DNA of 11,657 nucleotides from an uncultured Bordetella sp. GTDB taxonomy: Bacteria; Pseudomonadota; Gammaproteobacteria; Burkholderiales; Burkholderiaceae_B. The stretch covers positions 1 through 11,657 of the forward strand of contig CALGFL010000057.1 of assembly GCA_937881145.1 (NCBI GenBank), in the 5' to 3' direction. Shown here one piece after another: positions 1 to 8,536 of this stretch. Under the pieces are notes generated by a model. The model saw only the letters and a program-made list of their open reading frames with translations. It searched no databases and had not been told where the DNA came from. The position numbers and the translations under genes were made by a program. The first letter of the stretch is position 1, and each line of letters begins with the position of its first letter.

Positions 1-519
1 ATCTCTTTCGATGTCTCCCACCCCTGCCTGCCCTTCGACAAGTGGCGCCAGGTGTTGCTGCTCGACGCCCCCTACGGCGTGACCGGCGTCGCCGAACCGT
101 ATTTATCAGCCTGTAGTTCCTGTCTTTACTCCCAACCTTTTCGATCCCCTACCGGGACACTCCCACCTTCTCTTTGGAGCCTGACTCATGAACTTCTCGA
201 TGACGCGCCGCCGCAGCCTGATCGCCATGGCCATGGGCGGCACCCTGGGCGCTGTCGGCCTGCCCGCGACTGTGTTCGGCGCCACGCCCGTCAAGGGCGG
301 CATCATTTCGGTAGCCACCATCGGCGAACCGCCCACGCTGGATCCGATGATGAGCACGGCCGACCTGGTGGGCATCCTCACCCAGCACATCTTCGAAACG
401 CTCTACACCTTCGATGCCAAGTGGAACGTCACGCCGCTGCTGGCCGAATCGCTGCCGCAACTCAGCGCCGACGGCAAGACCTGCGACATCGCGCTGCGCA
501 AGGGCGTCACCTTCCATGA
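1..519 (+). CDS. D-serine dehydratase / amino-acid deaminase-like protein, C-terminal end only; stop codon apparently lost
   Basis: Only the C-terminus is in the window, read in frame 1 from base 1. The start reads ISFDVSHPCLPFDKWR and then GVTGVAEPYL, which resembles the end of PLP-dependent D-serine dehydratase (DSD1)/amino-acid deaminase proteins, relatives of D-threonine aldolase. The H-x-C pair (His codon 19-21, Cys codon 25-27) fits the zinc site of the D-serine dehydratase branch; D-threonine aldolases have H-x-D there. Such enzymes turn D-serine or D-threonine into a 2-oxoacid and ammonia in the cytoplasm. By family length I expect the protein to end near base 105. The next codon is TCA (106-108), and no in-frame stop occurs until TGA 517-519, so the reading would overlap the next gene out of frame by 332 bases. 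The family part is probably 1-105, and the rest may be an untranslated or aberrant tail. The family call is fairly sure; the true 3' end is not. Confidence 0.55.
   Translation: MSFDVSHPCLPFDKWRQVLLLDAPYGVTGVAEPYLSACSSCLYSQPFRSPTGTLPPSLWSLTHELLDDAPPQPDRHGHGRHPGRCRPARDCVRRHARQGRHHFGSHHRRTAHAGSDDEHGRPGGHPHPAHLRNALHLRCQVERHAAAGRIAAATQRRRQDLRHRAAQGRHLP
176..179 (+). promoter_or_regulatory. Ribosome binding site of the substrate-binding protein gene
   Basis: GGAG lies 8 bases before the ATG at 188 and fixes that start. The leader before it (about 109-175) is pyrimidine-rich and holds a small GGGA-CAC-TCCC inverted repeat at 154-164. I found no clear sigma-70 -35/-10 pair there, so the operon promoter may be weak, activator-dependent, or further upstream in the deaminase gene. 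Confidence 0.6.
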
Positions 520-1738
520 CGGCTCGGCCATGAGCTCGGCCGACGTGGTGGCCTCGCTCAAGCGCTGGACCAGCGTGGCGTCGCGCGGCAAGCAGGCGGC
601 CGGGGTCATCGCCGACATCGAGGCCACGGGCGCCGACGGCATCCGCATCACGCTCAAGCAGCCCTATGCGCCGCTGACCGCGCTGCTGGCCATGAACAAC
701 AGCGCCGCCGTGATCATGCCGGCCAGGAAACTCGCGGCCACGCTGACCGAATTCATCGGCACCGGCCCCTACCAGCTCAAGGCCCGCGTGCCCGACCAGT
801 ACATCCAGCTCGTGCGCTTCGCGGCCTACAAATCGCGCGCGGGCGAGCCCGACGGTTACGGCGGCGCGCGCAAGCAATATCTGGACGAGATCCGCTTCGT
901 GCCGATGACCAACGCCAATACCCGCCTGGAAAGCGCCATCGCCGGCCAGTACGACTACGTCGACTCGCTCGCGGTGGAGTCCCTGTCCAAGCTCAAGGGC
1001 AGCAAATCCGAGGCGGTGATCCTCAAGCCCTTCGGCTGGCCGCGCCTGGTGCTCAACACCAAGAAAGGCCTCATGGCCGACCAGAAGGTGCGCCAGGCCG
1101 CCCAGCTCGCGCTGAGCGAAGAAGACATGCTGTACGCCGCCTTCGGCGACAAGAACTTCTACGCGGTGGACGCCGATCTCTATCCCAAGGGCTTCCCCTG
1201 GGCCACCGACCTGGGCGGGGCGGTCTACAACAAGGGCGACGCGACCGGCGCCAAGAAGCTGCTGGACGCGGCCAACCCCAAGGACCGCACCATCCGCCTG
1301 CTCACCAGCCAGCAGTACGAGTTCCACTACAAGATGGCGCTGGTGGCCAACGAATACTTCAAGGCCGCCGGCTTTAAGGTGGACATGCAGGTGGTGGACT
1401 GGGCCACGCTGGTGCAGCGCCGCGCCAACCCTGATCTGTGGGACATCTTCATCACCCACAGCCCCTTCCTGCCCGAGCCCGCCCTGATCGACTTCCCGTC
1501 CAAGGATTCCCCGGGTTGGTGGGACACGCCGCGCCGCGACAAGGCGCTCAATGCCTTCAACGAGGCGCGCACGCAGGACGAACGCCTGAAACTGTGGGCC
1601 GAAGTGCAGAAGGCCGTGTTCGACGAAGTGCCCTTCATCAAGGTGGGCGACTTCAACGCGCTGTCGGCCCGCTCGCCCAAGCTGCAGGGCCTGACGCCCG
1701 CGCCCTGGCCGTATTTCTGGAACACCTGGAAGGCCTGA
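188..1738 (+). CDS. ABC transporter substrate-binding protein, family 5 (peptide/dipeptide type)
   Basis: Periplasmic binding protein of an oligopeptide/dipeptide-type ABC importer, 516 residues, the usual size for SBP_bac_5. The N-terminus has a positive stretch (TRRRS, residues 6-10), then a hydrophobic core to about residue 31, so it is exported. Cleavage near residues 31-32 is likely, and the arginine run only partly matches a Tat signal. The mature start (KGGIISVATIGEPPTLDP), the LRKGVTFHDG segment and the end WPYFWNTWKA are typical of the family. The ATG is set by GGAG at 176-179, 8 bases upstream. It is the first full gene of the transport cluster and is followed after 4 bases by a permease. 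The ligand cannot be read from sequence; the deacylase downstream and the deaminase upstream suggest D-amino-acid-containing peptides or N-acyl-D-amino acids. Family certain, substrate inferred. Confidence 0.93.
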   Translation: MNFSMTRRRSLIAMAMGGTLGAVGLPATVFGATPVKGGIISVATIGEPPTLDPMMSTADLVGILTQHIFETLYTFDAKWNVTPLLAESLPQLSADGKTCDIALRKGVTFHDGSAMSSADVVASLKRWTSVASRGKQAAGVIADIEATGADGIRITLKQPYAPLTALLAMNNSAAVIMPARKLAATLTEFIGTGPYQLKARVPDQYIQLVRFAAYKSRAGEPDGYGGARKQYLDEIRFVPMTNANTRLESAIAGQYDYVDSLAVESLSKLKGSKSEAVILKPFGWPRLVLNTKKGLMADQKVRQAAQLALSEEDMLYAAFGDKNFYAVDADLYPKGFPWATDLGGAVYNKGDATGAKKLLDAANPKDRTIRLLTSQQYEFHYKMALVANEYFKAAGFKVDMQVVDWATLVQRRANPDLWDIFITHSPFLPEPALIDFPSKDSPGWWDTPRRDKALNAFNEARTQDERLKLWAEVQKAVFDEVPFIKVGDFNALSARSPKLQGLTPAPWPYFWNTWKA

Positions 1739-1742
1739 CGCC

Positions 1743-2684
1743 GTGCTGCGTTATATCCTGAACCGCCTGATCGGCCTGGCCGTCGTGATGTTCATCGTGG
1801 CGACCATCGTCTTCGTCATCCTGCGCATCACGCCCGGCGACCCCGCGGCCGTGATGCTCGGACCGCAAGCCACGCAGCAGGACATCGCGGCCTTGCGCGC
1901 CCAGCTTGGGCTGGATCAATCGATATTGACGCAGTACGTCACCTGGCTGGGCCACCTGGCGCAGGGCGACCTGGGGCAATCGATCTTCCTGAACAAACCC
2001 GTGCTGACGGTGCTGGCCGATCGTGCCGAACCCACCTTCTGGCTGACGCTGATGTCGCTGGCGCTTGCCACCGCCATCGCATTGCCGGTGGGCATTCTCT
2101 CGGCGGTCAAGCGCGGCACGGCGCTGGATCAGTCGGTGCAGGGTTTCTCGATGTTCACATCGAGCGTGCCCAGTTTCTGGCTGGGCCTGCTGCTGATGGA
2201 GTTCTTCTCGGTCAAGCTGGGCTGGCTGCCGGTGGCCGGCTACGGCGGCCCCGGCGCCAGCATCGGCGATCGGCTGTCGCACCTCATCCTGCCGGCGGTG
2301 GTGCTGGGCCTGGTGAACTCGGCGCTGATCACGCGCTTCATCCGCGCCAGCATGCTCGACGTGCTGCGCGACGACTACGTGCGCACCGCCCGCGCCAAGG
2401 GCCTGACCGAAACCCGGGTGATTCTGCGGCACGCGGTGCGCAACGCGCTCATCCCCATCCTCACGGTGCTGGGCCTGACGGCCGCCCTGCTGGTCAGCGG
2501 CGCGGTGGTCACCGAGACCGTGTTCGGCCTGCCCGGCGTGGGCAGCCTGGTGGTGTCGGCGGTGCTGCGGCGCGATTACCCGGTGATTCAGGGCGCGCTG
2601 CTGGTGATCGCCGCCATTTATGTGCTGATCAATCTTTTCATCGACCTGCTCTATCTGCTGGTCGACCCTCGCGTGCGGTATTGA
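1743..2684 (+). CDS. ABC transporter permease, DppB/OppB type
   Basis: Inner-membrane permease, 313 residues, the first of the two channel subunits. It starts MLRYILNRLIG followed by a long hydrophobic segment, typical of DppB/OppB, and carries the ITPGDPAAVMLG segment of that family. The cytoplasmic EAA-like coupling loop, which docks onto the ATPase, is at about residues 210-236 (DDYVRTARAKGL, then VLRHAVRNAL-like residues). The hydrophobic C-terminal end closes with VDPRVRY, the usual DP-R ending. The start is GTG at 1743; GGAAGG at 1728-1733 lies 9 bases upstream, inside the last codons of the binding-protein gene, which supports this start and coupled translation. It is probably the heterodimer partner of the next permease. 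The name dppB would imply a dipeptide substrate, which the sequence does not show. Confidence 0.93.
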   Translation: MLRYILNRLIGLAVVMFIVATIVFVILRITPGDPAAVMLGPQATQQDIAALRAQLGLDQSILTQYVTWLGHLAQGDLGQSIFLNKPVLTVLADRAEPTFWLTLMSLALATAIALPVGILSAVKRGTALDQSVQGFSMFTSSVPSFWLGLLLMEFFSVKLGWLPVAGYGGPGASIGDRLSHLILPAVVLGLVNSALITRFIRASMLDVLRDDYVRTARAKGLTETRVILRHAVRNALIPILTVLGLTAALLVSGAVVTETVFGLPGVGSLVVSAVLRRDYPVIQGALLVIAAIYVLINLFIDLLYLLVDPRVRY

Positions 2685-2685
2685 T

Positions 2686-3567
2686 ATGACGATTGCATCG
2701 AGCCCGTCCGCCGTTTCCGGCGCCGGTTCCGACCGCTGGCAGATCCTGCGCCTGCTGGTGACGCGCAAGACGGTGCTGATCAGCCTGATCGTGCTGATCG
2801 TGCTGGTCGGCGCCGCCGTGCTCGCGCCCTGGATCGCGCCTTTCGACCCCTACAAGCTGTCCATCATGAACCGGCTCAAGGCGCCCAGCAGCCTGCACTG
2901 GTTCGGCACCGACGACTTCGGCCGCGACGTGCTCAGCCGGGTGATCTACGGCGGCCGCCTGTCGCTCACCGTAGGCTTCATGGTGGTGGTGCTCTCGAGC
3001 GTGCTGGGCATCGTGCTCGGCCTGGTCGCGGGCTTTTTCCGCGGCGCCGACAAGGTCGTCTCGCGCCTGATCGACGCCATGATGGCCTTTCCCGACATAT
3101 TGCTGGCGATTTCGCTGGTGGCCGCGCTCGGCCCGTCGCTGAGCAATGTGATCATCGCGCTGGGCATCGTCTATGCGCCGCGGCTGGCGCGCGTCGTGCG
3201 CGCCTCGACCCTGGTGATACGCGAGCTGCCCTTTGTCGAAGCCGCGCGAGCGCTGGGCGTGCCCACGCACCGCATCGTCACGGTGCACGTGCTGCGCAAT
3301 CTGATGTCGCCCCTGCTGGTGCAGGGCACGTTCACCTTCGCCTACGCCATTCTTGCCGAAGCCGGGCTCTCCTTCCTGGGCGTGGGCGTATCGCCCGACA
3401 TTCCCACCTGGGGCACCATGATCAACGGCGGCCAGCAATATATGGGCACGGCCGACTGGATCATGGTGTTTCCCGGCATCGCCATCGTGCTGGCGGTGAT
3501 GTCGCTGCAACTGGTGGGCGACGGCCTGCGCGACGTGCTCGACCCTCGCCTGCGCAAGGAACTGTGA
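2686..3567 (+). CDS. ABC transporter permease, DppC/OppC type
   Basis: Second channel subunit, 293 residues. The N-terminus has the OppC_N layout: a cytoplasmic head, one membrane segment at about residues 31-48, then PWIAPFDPY and the signature HWFGTDDFGRDVLSRVIYGG. The EAA coupling loop is clear, with PFVEAARALG starting at Pro182 and the conserved Glu at 185. The protein ends DPRLRKEL, close to the usual DP-R ending. The ATG starts one base after the previous stop (TGATATG), with only a weak Shine-Dalgarno match, so translation is probably coupled to the upstream permease. It would pair with that permease in the inner membrane and be driven by the two ATPases that follow. Confidence 0.93.
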   Translation: MTIASSPSAVSGAGSDRWQILRLLVTRKTVLISLIVLIVLVGAAVLAPWIAPFDPYKLSIMNRLKAPSSLHWFGTDDFGRDVLSRVIYGGRLSLTVGFMVVVLSSVLGIVLGLVAGFFRGADKVVSRLIDAMMAFPDILLAISLVAALGPSLSNVIIALGIVYAPRLARVVRASTLVIRELPFVEAARALGVPTHRIVTVHVLRNLMSPLLVQGTFTFAYAILAEAGLSFLGVGVSPDIPTWGTMINGGQQYMGTADWIMVFPGIAIVLAVMSLQLVGDGLRDVLDPRLRKEL

Positions 3568-3570
3568 ATC

Positions 3571-4613
<1,043 letters not shown>

Positions 4614-4617
<4 letters not shown>

Positions 4618-5612
4618 GCACCCTCATCAACGCACCGCAACCGCAAGCCGCCCCGCTCCTGAGCGTGCAGGGCCTGAAAGTGCACTTCCCCACCGGCTCG
4701 TCGCGCAACGCGCCGGTGGTGCGGGCCGTCGACGACGTGAGCTTCGACGTGCCGCGCCGCTCCATCGTCGGACTGGTGGGCGAGTCGGGCTCGGGCAAGA
4801 CCACCACCGGCCGCGCGCTGCTGCACCTGATCAGACCCACGGCCGGCCAGGTGCTCTTCGACGGCCAGGACATCTCCGGTCTGGACGAGGCGCGCATGCT
4901 GCCCTGGCGCCGGCGCATGCAGATCGTGTTCCAGGACCCTTACGCCAGCCTCAACCCGCGCATGACGGTGGCCCAGATCATCGGCGAGGCATTGGATACG
5001 CATAAATTGGCGCAGGACCGGCGCGACGGGCGCATCCGCGAACTGCTCGAACGCGTGGGGCTCGATGCCGATCACCGCAAGCGCTATCCGCACGAATTTT
5101 CCGGCGGCCAGCGCCAGCGCATCGGCATCGCCCGCGCGCTGGCCGTGGAGCCGGACTTCATCGTGGCCGACGAGCCCGTATCGGCGCTGGACGTCTCGGT
5201 GCAGGCCCAGGTGCTCAACCTGCTGCAGGACCTGCAGCGCGACCTGGGGCTGACCATGCTCTTCGTCGCCCACGACCTGGCCGTGGTCGATTACCTGTGC
5301 GACGAAGTGGTGGTGATGTACCTGGGCCGCGTCATGGAACGCGGCCCGACCCGCCTCGTGTACGAGACGCCGCGCCATCCTTACACGCAGGCGCTGCTGT
5401 CGGCCGCCCCCGTGCCGGACCCGCGCGCGCCGCGCCAGCGCATCCTGCTCAAGGGCGAGATTCCCAGCCCGATGAACCCGCCTTCGGGCTGCGTGTTCCG
5501 CACCCGCTGCCCTCATGCCGACGCGCGCTGCGCCGAGGCGATACCGCCGCAGCGCGACCTGGGCCAGGGGCACTACGCGGCCTGCGTGCGCATCGACGAA
5601 ATCAAACCATGA
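4614..5612 (+). CDS. ABC transporter ATP-binding protein, DppF/OppF type
   Basis: Second ATPase of the importer, 332 residues. The start is the ATG inside the ATGA overlap with the preceding gene's stop. The reading frame stays open far upstream, but that upstream part is a shadow of the first ATPase. Motifs are Walker A GESGSGKT (56-63, Lys62), Q-loop FQDP (Gln107), signature FSGGQRQR (162-169), Walker B FIVADEP (Glu187) and H-loop His220. The segment QDPYASLNPRMTV is characteristic of DppF/OppF. The C-terminal domain again has four cysteines, C293, C299, C306 and C324. All catalytic residues are present in both ATPases, so both composite ATP sites should be active. It closes the transporter part of the operon; a 67-base gap follows before the regulator. 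Confidence 0.93.
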
Positions 5613-5683
5613 GCGCGCCGAGCCGCTTCAAGCGTCCATTCCCCCCCGGGGGACGGCGCACAGCGCCAAGAGAGCCCCAATGA
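5609..5683 (+). other. Possible 24-codon ORF bridging dppF-like and rpiR-like genes
   Basis: An ATG at 5609 lies in an ATGA overlap with the stop of the second ATPase gene. The frame runs 24 codons and ends in a TGA at 5681-5683 that overlaps the ATG of the regulator, again as ATGA. The peptide starts MSAPSRFKRPFPPGG and is rich in Arg and Pro. It has no recognisable domain. It could be a short leader that carries ribosomes from one gene to the next, or simply an open frame through a GC-rich intergenic repeat. Being joined at both ends makes it worth noting, but I would not call it a protein gene on this alone. Confidence 0.25.
5641..5667 (+). repeat. GC-rich inverted repeats in the gap before the regulator gene
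   Basis: Two adjacent self-complementary pieces are visible: a C-run directly followed by GGGGG (5641-5652), and GGCGC-ACA-GCGCC (5655-5667), a five-pair hairpin with a three-base loop. The second ends one base before the Shine-Dalgarno-like AAGAGAG at 5668-5674. It could reduce read-through or translation of the regulator relative to the transporter. No U-run follows, so it is not a standard intrinsic terminator. It may be one copy of a dispersed intergenic repeat, which cannot be tested within this window. Confidence 0.5.
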
Positions 5684-6576
5684 GCCGTTCCGCCGCCGAA
5701 TCCGTTCTACCCACGCCGCGCGACATCGTCTATCAGATCCGCAGTCAGCGCGATACGCTCAGCGTCACCGAACGCAAGGTGGCCGACGCGATCCTGGACG
5801 ACATCGCCAGCGCCTCCAGCGCCACGGTTGACCAGTTGGCGCGCAAGGCGGGCGTGAGCATCGCCGCGATTTCGCGCTTTGCCCGCGCCGTGGGCTGCGA
5901 CGACACGCGCGACCTCAAACTCAAGCTCGCCCGGGCCAGCGCCGTGGGCGAGCGCTTCCTGGCCGGCGACGTGCCGGAAGAAAGCACCTTCTACGCGCGC
6001 CTGTACGGCGACATCGAGGCCACGCTGCGCGCGCATCTGCCGCTGTTTTCCGAAGCAGTCTTCGAACAGGCCGCCGGCATCGTGCGCGATGCGCGGATGG
6101 TCTATATTTTCGGCATGGGCGGCGCCTCGGCCGCGCTGGCCCAGGAGATGCAGTCGCGCCTGGTGCGCCTGGGCTATGGCGTCGCCGCCTACAGCGACGC
6201 GGTGCTGCTGCGCATGGTCGCCGCGACCCTGGACGCGCGCGACGCCGTGGTGATTCTCTCGGCCTCGGGCCTGACGCCCGAGATCCTGGACGCCGCCCGC
6301 ATCGTGCAGCAGTACGGCGCCCGCATCGTGGCCCTGACCGACCCGGCGACGCCGCTGGCCAAGCTGGCCGATGTGTCCATTCCCATTCATACGGCGGAAA
6401 CCGACTTCATCTACAAACCCTCGGCGTCGCGCTATGCCATGCTGCTGGCCATCGACATCCTGGCCACCGAGCTGGCGCTGATCCATCAAGACGACACCAA
6501 AGAAAAACTGCGCCGCATCAAGCTGGCGCTGGACGAATACCGCGGCGGCCCCAACCGGCTGCCGTTGGGAGATTGA
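5680..6576 (+). CDS. MurR/RpiR-family transcriptional regulator (HTH + SIS domain)
   Basis: Cytoplasmic DNA-binding regulator, 298 residues, the normal size for the family. The N-terminal HTH_6 domain spans about residues 14-90, with the helix-turn-helix near residues 50-70 (ATVDQLARKAGVSIAAISRF). The C-terminal SIS fold, about 130-260, contains VYIFGMGGAS (141-150) and the S-x-S-G phosphosugar-site motif at Ser194-Gly197 (SASG). SIS domains in this family usually bind phosphorylated sugars such as MurNAc-6-phosphate; the ligand here is unknown, as no sugar gene is present. I chose ATG 5680 because AAGAGAG lies 5 bases upstream and the domain begins soon after. The frame is open further upstream, but that part overlaps the ATPase gene. 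It probably controls this operon, including itself. Family sure; target and effector inferred. Confidence 0.92.
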   Translation: MSRSAAESVLPTPRDIVYQIRSQRDTLSVTERKVADAILDDIASASSATVDQLARKAGVSIAAISRFARAVGCDDTRDLKLKLARASAVGERFLAGDVPEESTFYARLYGDIEATLRAHLPLFSEAVFEQAAGIVRDARMVYIFGMGGASAALAQEMQSRLVRLGYGVAAYSDAVLLRMVAATLDARDAVVILSASGLTPEILDAARIVQQYGARIVALTDPATPLAKLADVSIPIHTAETDFIYKPSASRYAMLLAIDILATELALIHQDDTKEKLRRIKLALDEYRGGPNRLPLGD

Positions 6577-6581
6577 CCCCG

Positions 6582-8048
6582 ATGTACGACACCCTGATAC
6601 ACGGCGCGCTGATCTATGACGGCACCGGCGCGCCGCCCCAAAGAGCCGACGTGGCCCTGGCCGACGGCCGCATCGCCGCCATCGGCCAGCTGGCCGCCGA
6701 GCCCGCGCGCGCGGTCATGGCCGGATCAGGCCTGGCCCTGGCACCGGGCTTCATCGACGCGCACACGCACGACGACACCAACGTCATCCGCACGCCCGAC
6801 ATGCTGCCCAAGCTGTCGCAGGGCGTGACCACCGTGGTGGTGGGCAATTGCGGCATCAGCGCCGCGCCCGTGAGCCTGCGCGGCGATCCGCCCGACCCCA
6901 TGAATCTTTTGGGCGAGCGCCAGGCGTTCTCCTACCCGACCTTCGCCGACTACACGCGCGCCGTCGACGCCGCGCAGCCCAGCGTCAATGTGGCCGCGCT
7001 TGTCGGCCACACGGCCCTGCGCAGCAATCACATGGACCGCCTGGACCGCCCCGCCACCGCAGCCGAAACGCAGGCCATGCGCACACAATTGCGCGAGGCG
7101 CTGGAACACGGCGCCCTCGGCCTGAGCACCGGCCTGGCCTATGCCTCGGCCTTCGACTCCGACACCGCCGAAGTGCAGGCACTGGCCAAGGAACTCGACG
7201 CCCACGGCGCGCTCTACACCACGCACCTGCGCACCGAATTCGACGCCATTCTCGAGGCCATGCAGGAAGCCTACGACGTCGGCACCCATGCGCGCGTACC
7301 GGTGATCATCTCGCATCTCAAATGCGCCGGCGCCGGCAACTGGGGCCGCAGCCGCGAAGTGCTTGCCAGCCTGGACACCGCCGGACGCCGCCTGCCCGTA
7401 GGCTGCGACTGCTACCCCTACGCGGCCAGTTCGTCGACGCTGGATTTGAAGCAGGTGACGAGCGATTTCGACATCGACATCACCTGGTCCACCCCGCATC
7501 CGGAGATGGCCGGCCGTACGCTGGCCGAGATCGCCGCGGACTGGAACCTGCCCCTGCTGCAAGCCGCGCGGCGCCTACAGCCGGCCGGCGCGGTGTATCA
7601 CGGCATGGACGAGGCCGACGTGCAGCGCATCCTGGCGCACGAACGCACGATGATCGGCTCGGACGGCCTGCCCAACGATCCGCTGCCGCATCCGCGGCTA
7701 TGGGGTGCCTTCCCGCGGGTGCTGGGCCACTACAGCCGCGACCTCAAGCTCTTCGCGCTCGAGACGGCCATACACAAGATGACGGGCCTCACGGCCTCGC
7801 GCTTCGGCCTGGCCGACCGCGGCCTGATCAAGAAAGGCTGCCAGGCGGACCTGGTGCTTTTCGACCCGGCCACCGTCATCGATCGCGCCACCTTCTCCCA
7901 GCCCGTGCAGCCCGCTTCGGGCATCGAGGGCGTCTGGGTCAACGGCGTGCTGTCCTATCGCGCAGGCCAGGCCACCGGACAACGCGCCGGCCGCTGGCTG
8001 CCGCGCGGCAAGGACCTGCGCGCTTCGTTCAATACCTACCAAGCCTGA
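6582..8048 (+). CDS. N-acyl-D-amino-acid deacylase (D-aminoacylase), amidohydrolase superfamily
   Basis: Cytoplasmic zinc hydrolase, 488 residues, that cleaves N-acyl-D-amino acids to a carboxylate and a free D-amino acid. The D-aminoacylase metal and catalytic residues are all present: His61 and His63 (DAHTHDD), Cys90 (VVVGNCGIS), His215 (YTTHLRTE), His245 (IISHLKCAG) and Asp361 (MIGSDGLPND). From memory these match Cys96, His67/69, His220, His250 and Asp366 of the Alcaligenes enzyme, with a nearly constant offset. I chose ATG 6582 because GGGAG at 6567-6571 lies 10 bases upstream. A TTG at 6573 overlapping the regulator's stop would sit too close to that site. The gene follows the regulator by 5 bases, so they are likely co-transcribed. 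Preferred acyl group and side chain cannot be told; D-glutamate- or D-aspartate-specific relatives exist. Confidence 0.93.
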   Translation: MYDTLIHGALIYDGTGAPPQRADVALADGRIAAIGQLAAEPARAVMAGSGLALAPGFIDAHTHDDTNVIRTPDMLPKLSQGVTTVVVGNCGISAAPVSLRGDPPDPMNLLGERQAFSYPTFADYTRAVDAAQPSVNVAALVGHTALRSNHMDRLDRPATAAETQAMRTQLREALEHGALGLSTGLAYASAFDSDTAEVQALAKELDAHGALYTTHLRTEFDAILEAMQEAYDVGTHARVPVIISHLKCAGAGNWGRSREVLASLDTAGRRLPVGCDCYPYAASSSTLDLKQVTSDFDIDITWSTPHPEMAGRTLAEIAADWNLPLLQAARRLQPAGAVYHGMDEADVQRILAHERTMIGSDGLPNDPLPHPRLWGAFPRVLGHYSRDLKLFALETAIHKMTGLTASRFGLADRGLIKKGCQADLVLFDPATVIDRATFSQPVQPASGIEGVWVNGVLSYRAGQATGQRAGRWLPRGKDLRASFNTYQA

Positions 8049-8080
8049 AACCGGGCCTAAACACCGGTCTCGCCAATTTT

Positions 8081-8087
8081 GAGGAAA
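8081..8087 (+). promoter_or_regulatory. Strong ribosome binding site of the RidA-family gene
   Basis: GAGGAAA lies 5 bases before the ATG. It is the best Shine-Dalgarno match on the + strand of this window, suggesting the small deaminase is translated independently and well. Confidence 0.6.
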
Positions 8088-8092
8088 TCACC

Positions 8093-8506
8093 ATGAGCAA
8101 CACTCCCAAAGCCGACGCCAACGGCATCATCCGCTACGGCGCTGCCGGCGGCGTCGGCCAGGGCGGCGCCCACATGCCTTTTTCGCGCGCGGTGCAGGCC
8201 GACGGCTGGCTGTACGTGTCGGGCCAGGTGCCGATGGAGAACGGCGTGGTGGTCGAAGGCAATGTGATCACACAGACGCATGCGGCCATCCGCAACCTGC
8301 TGGCCGTTCTGACCGAAGCCGGCTACGGAGCGGAGCATGTGGTCCGCTGCGGCGTGTGGCTCGACGATCCGCGCGATTTCGCGGCCTTCAACAAGGTGTT
8401 CGTGGAATACTTCGGCGCCAACCCGCCGGCGCGGGCCTGCGTGGAGTCGCGCCTGATGATCGATGCGAAGGTCGAGATCGAGTGCGTGGCCTATAAAAAG
8501 CCCTGA
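8093..8506 (+). CDS. RidA/YjgF-family enamine/imine deaminase
   Basis: Small cytoplasmic protein, 137 residues. RidA trimers hydrolyse reactive enamines/imines, such as 2-aminoacrylate made by PLP dehydratases, to the keto acid and ammonia. The C-terminal half shows the family pattern: PPARACVESRL contains the Arg (114) that aligns with the active-site arginine of E. coli RidA, followed by DAKVEIECVAY. GAGGAAA at 8081-8087, 5 bases before ATG 8093, fixes the start. It lies 44 bases after the deacylase and ends the + strand operon. With the deaminase-like gene at the left edge it makes chemical sense, because D-serine dehydratase chemistry releases 2-aminoacrylate. Several RidA subfamilies exist (Rid1-7) and I cannot assign one with certainty; those with the Arg are generally active deaminases. 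Confidence 0.9.
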   Translation: MSNTPKADANGIIRYGAAGGVGQGGAHMPFSRAVQADGWLYVSGQVPMENGVVVEGNVITQTHAAIRNLLAVLTEAGYGAEHVVRCGVWLDDPRDFAAFNKVFVEYFGANPPARACVESRLMIDAKVEIECVAYKKP

Positions 8507-8536
8507 GATCGAAGCCCTGCAGCCTTAACGCACGGG

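Noticed and set aside
5515..5679. 55-residue N-terminal extension of the RpiR-family regulator
   Set aside because: It overlaps the end of the second ATPase gene and is low-complexity Arg/Ala-rich; ATG 5680 has a well-spaced ribosome site and fits the normal family length.
6573..6581. TTG start for the D-aminoacylase overlapping the regulator's stop
   Set aside because: The GGGAG site would be only one base away; ATG 6582 has a workable 10-base spacing.
8050..8068. ACCGG/CCGGT inverted repeat between the deacylase and ridA-like genes
   Set aside because: Only five pairs around a nine-base loop in GC-rich DNA, with no following U-run; chance is sufficient.
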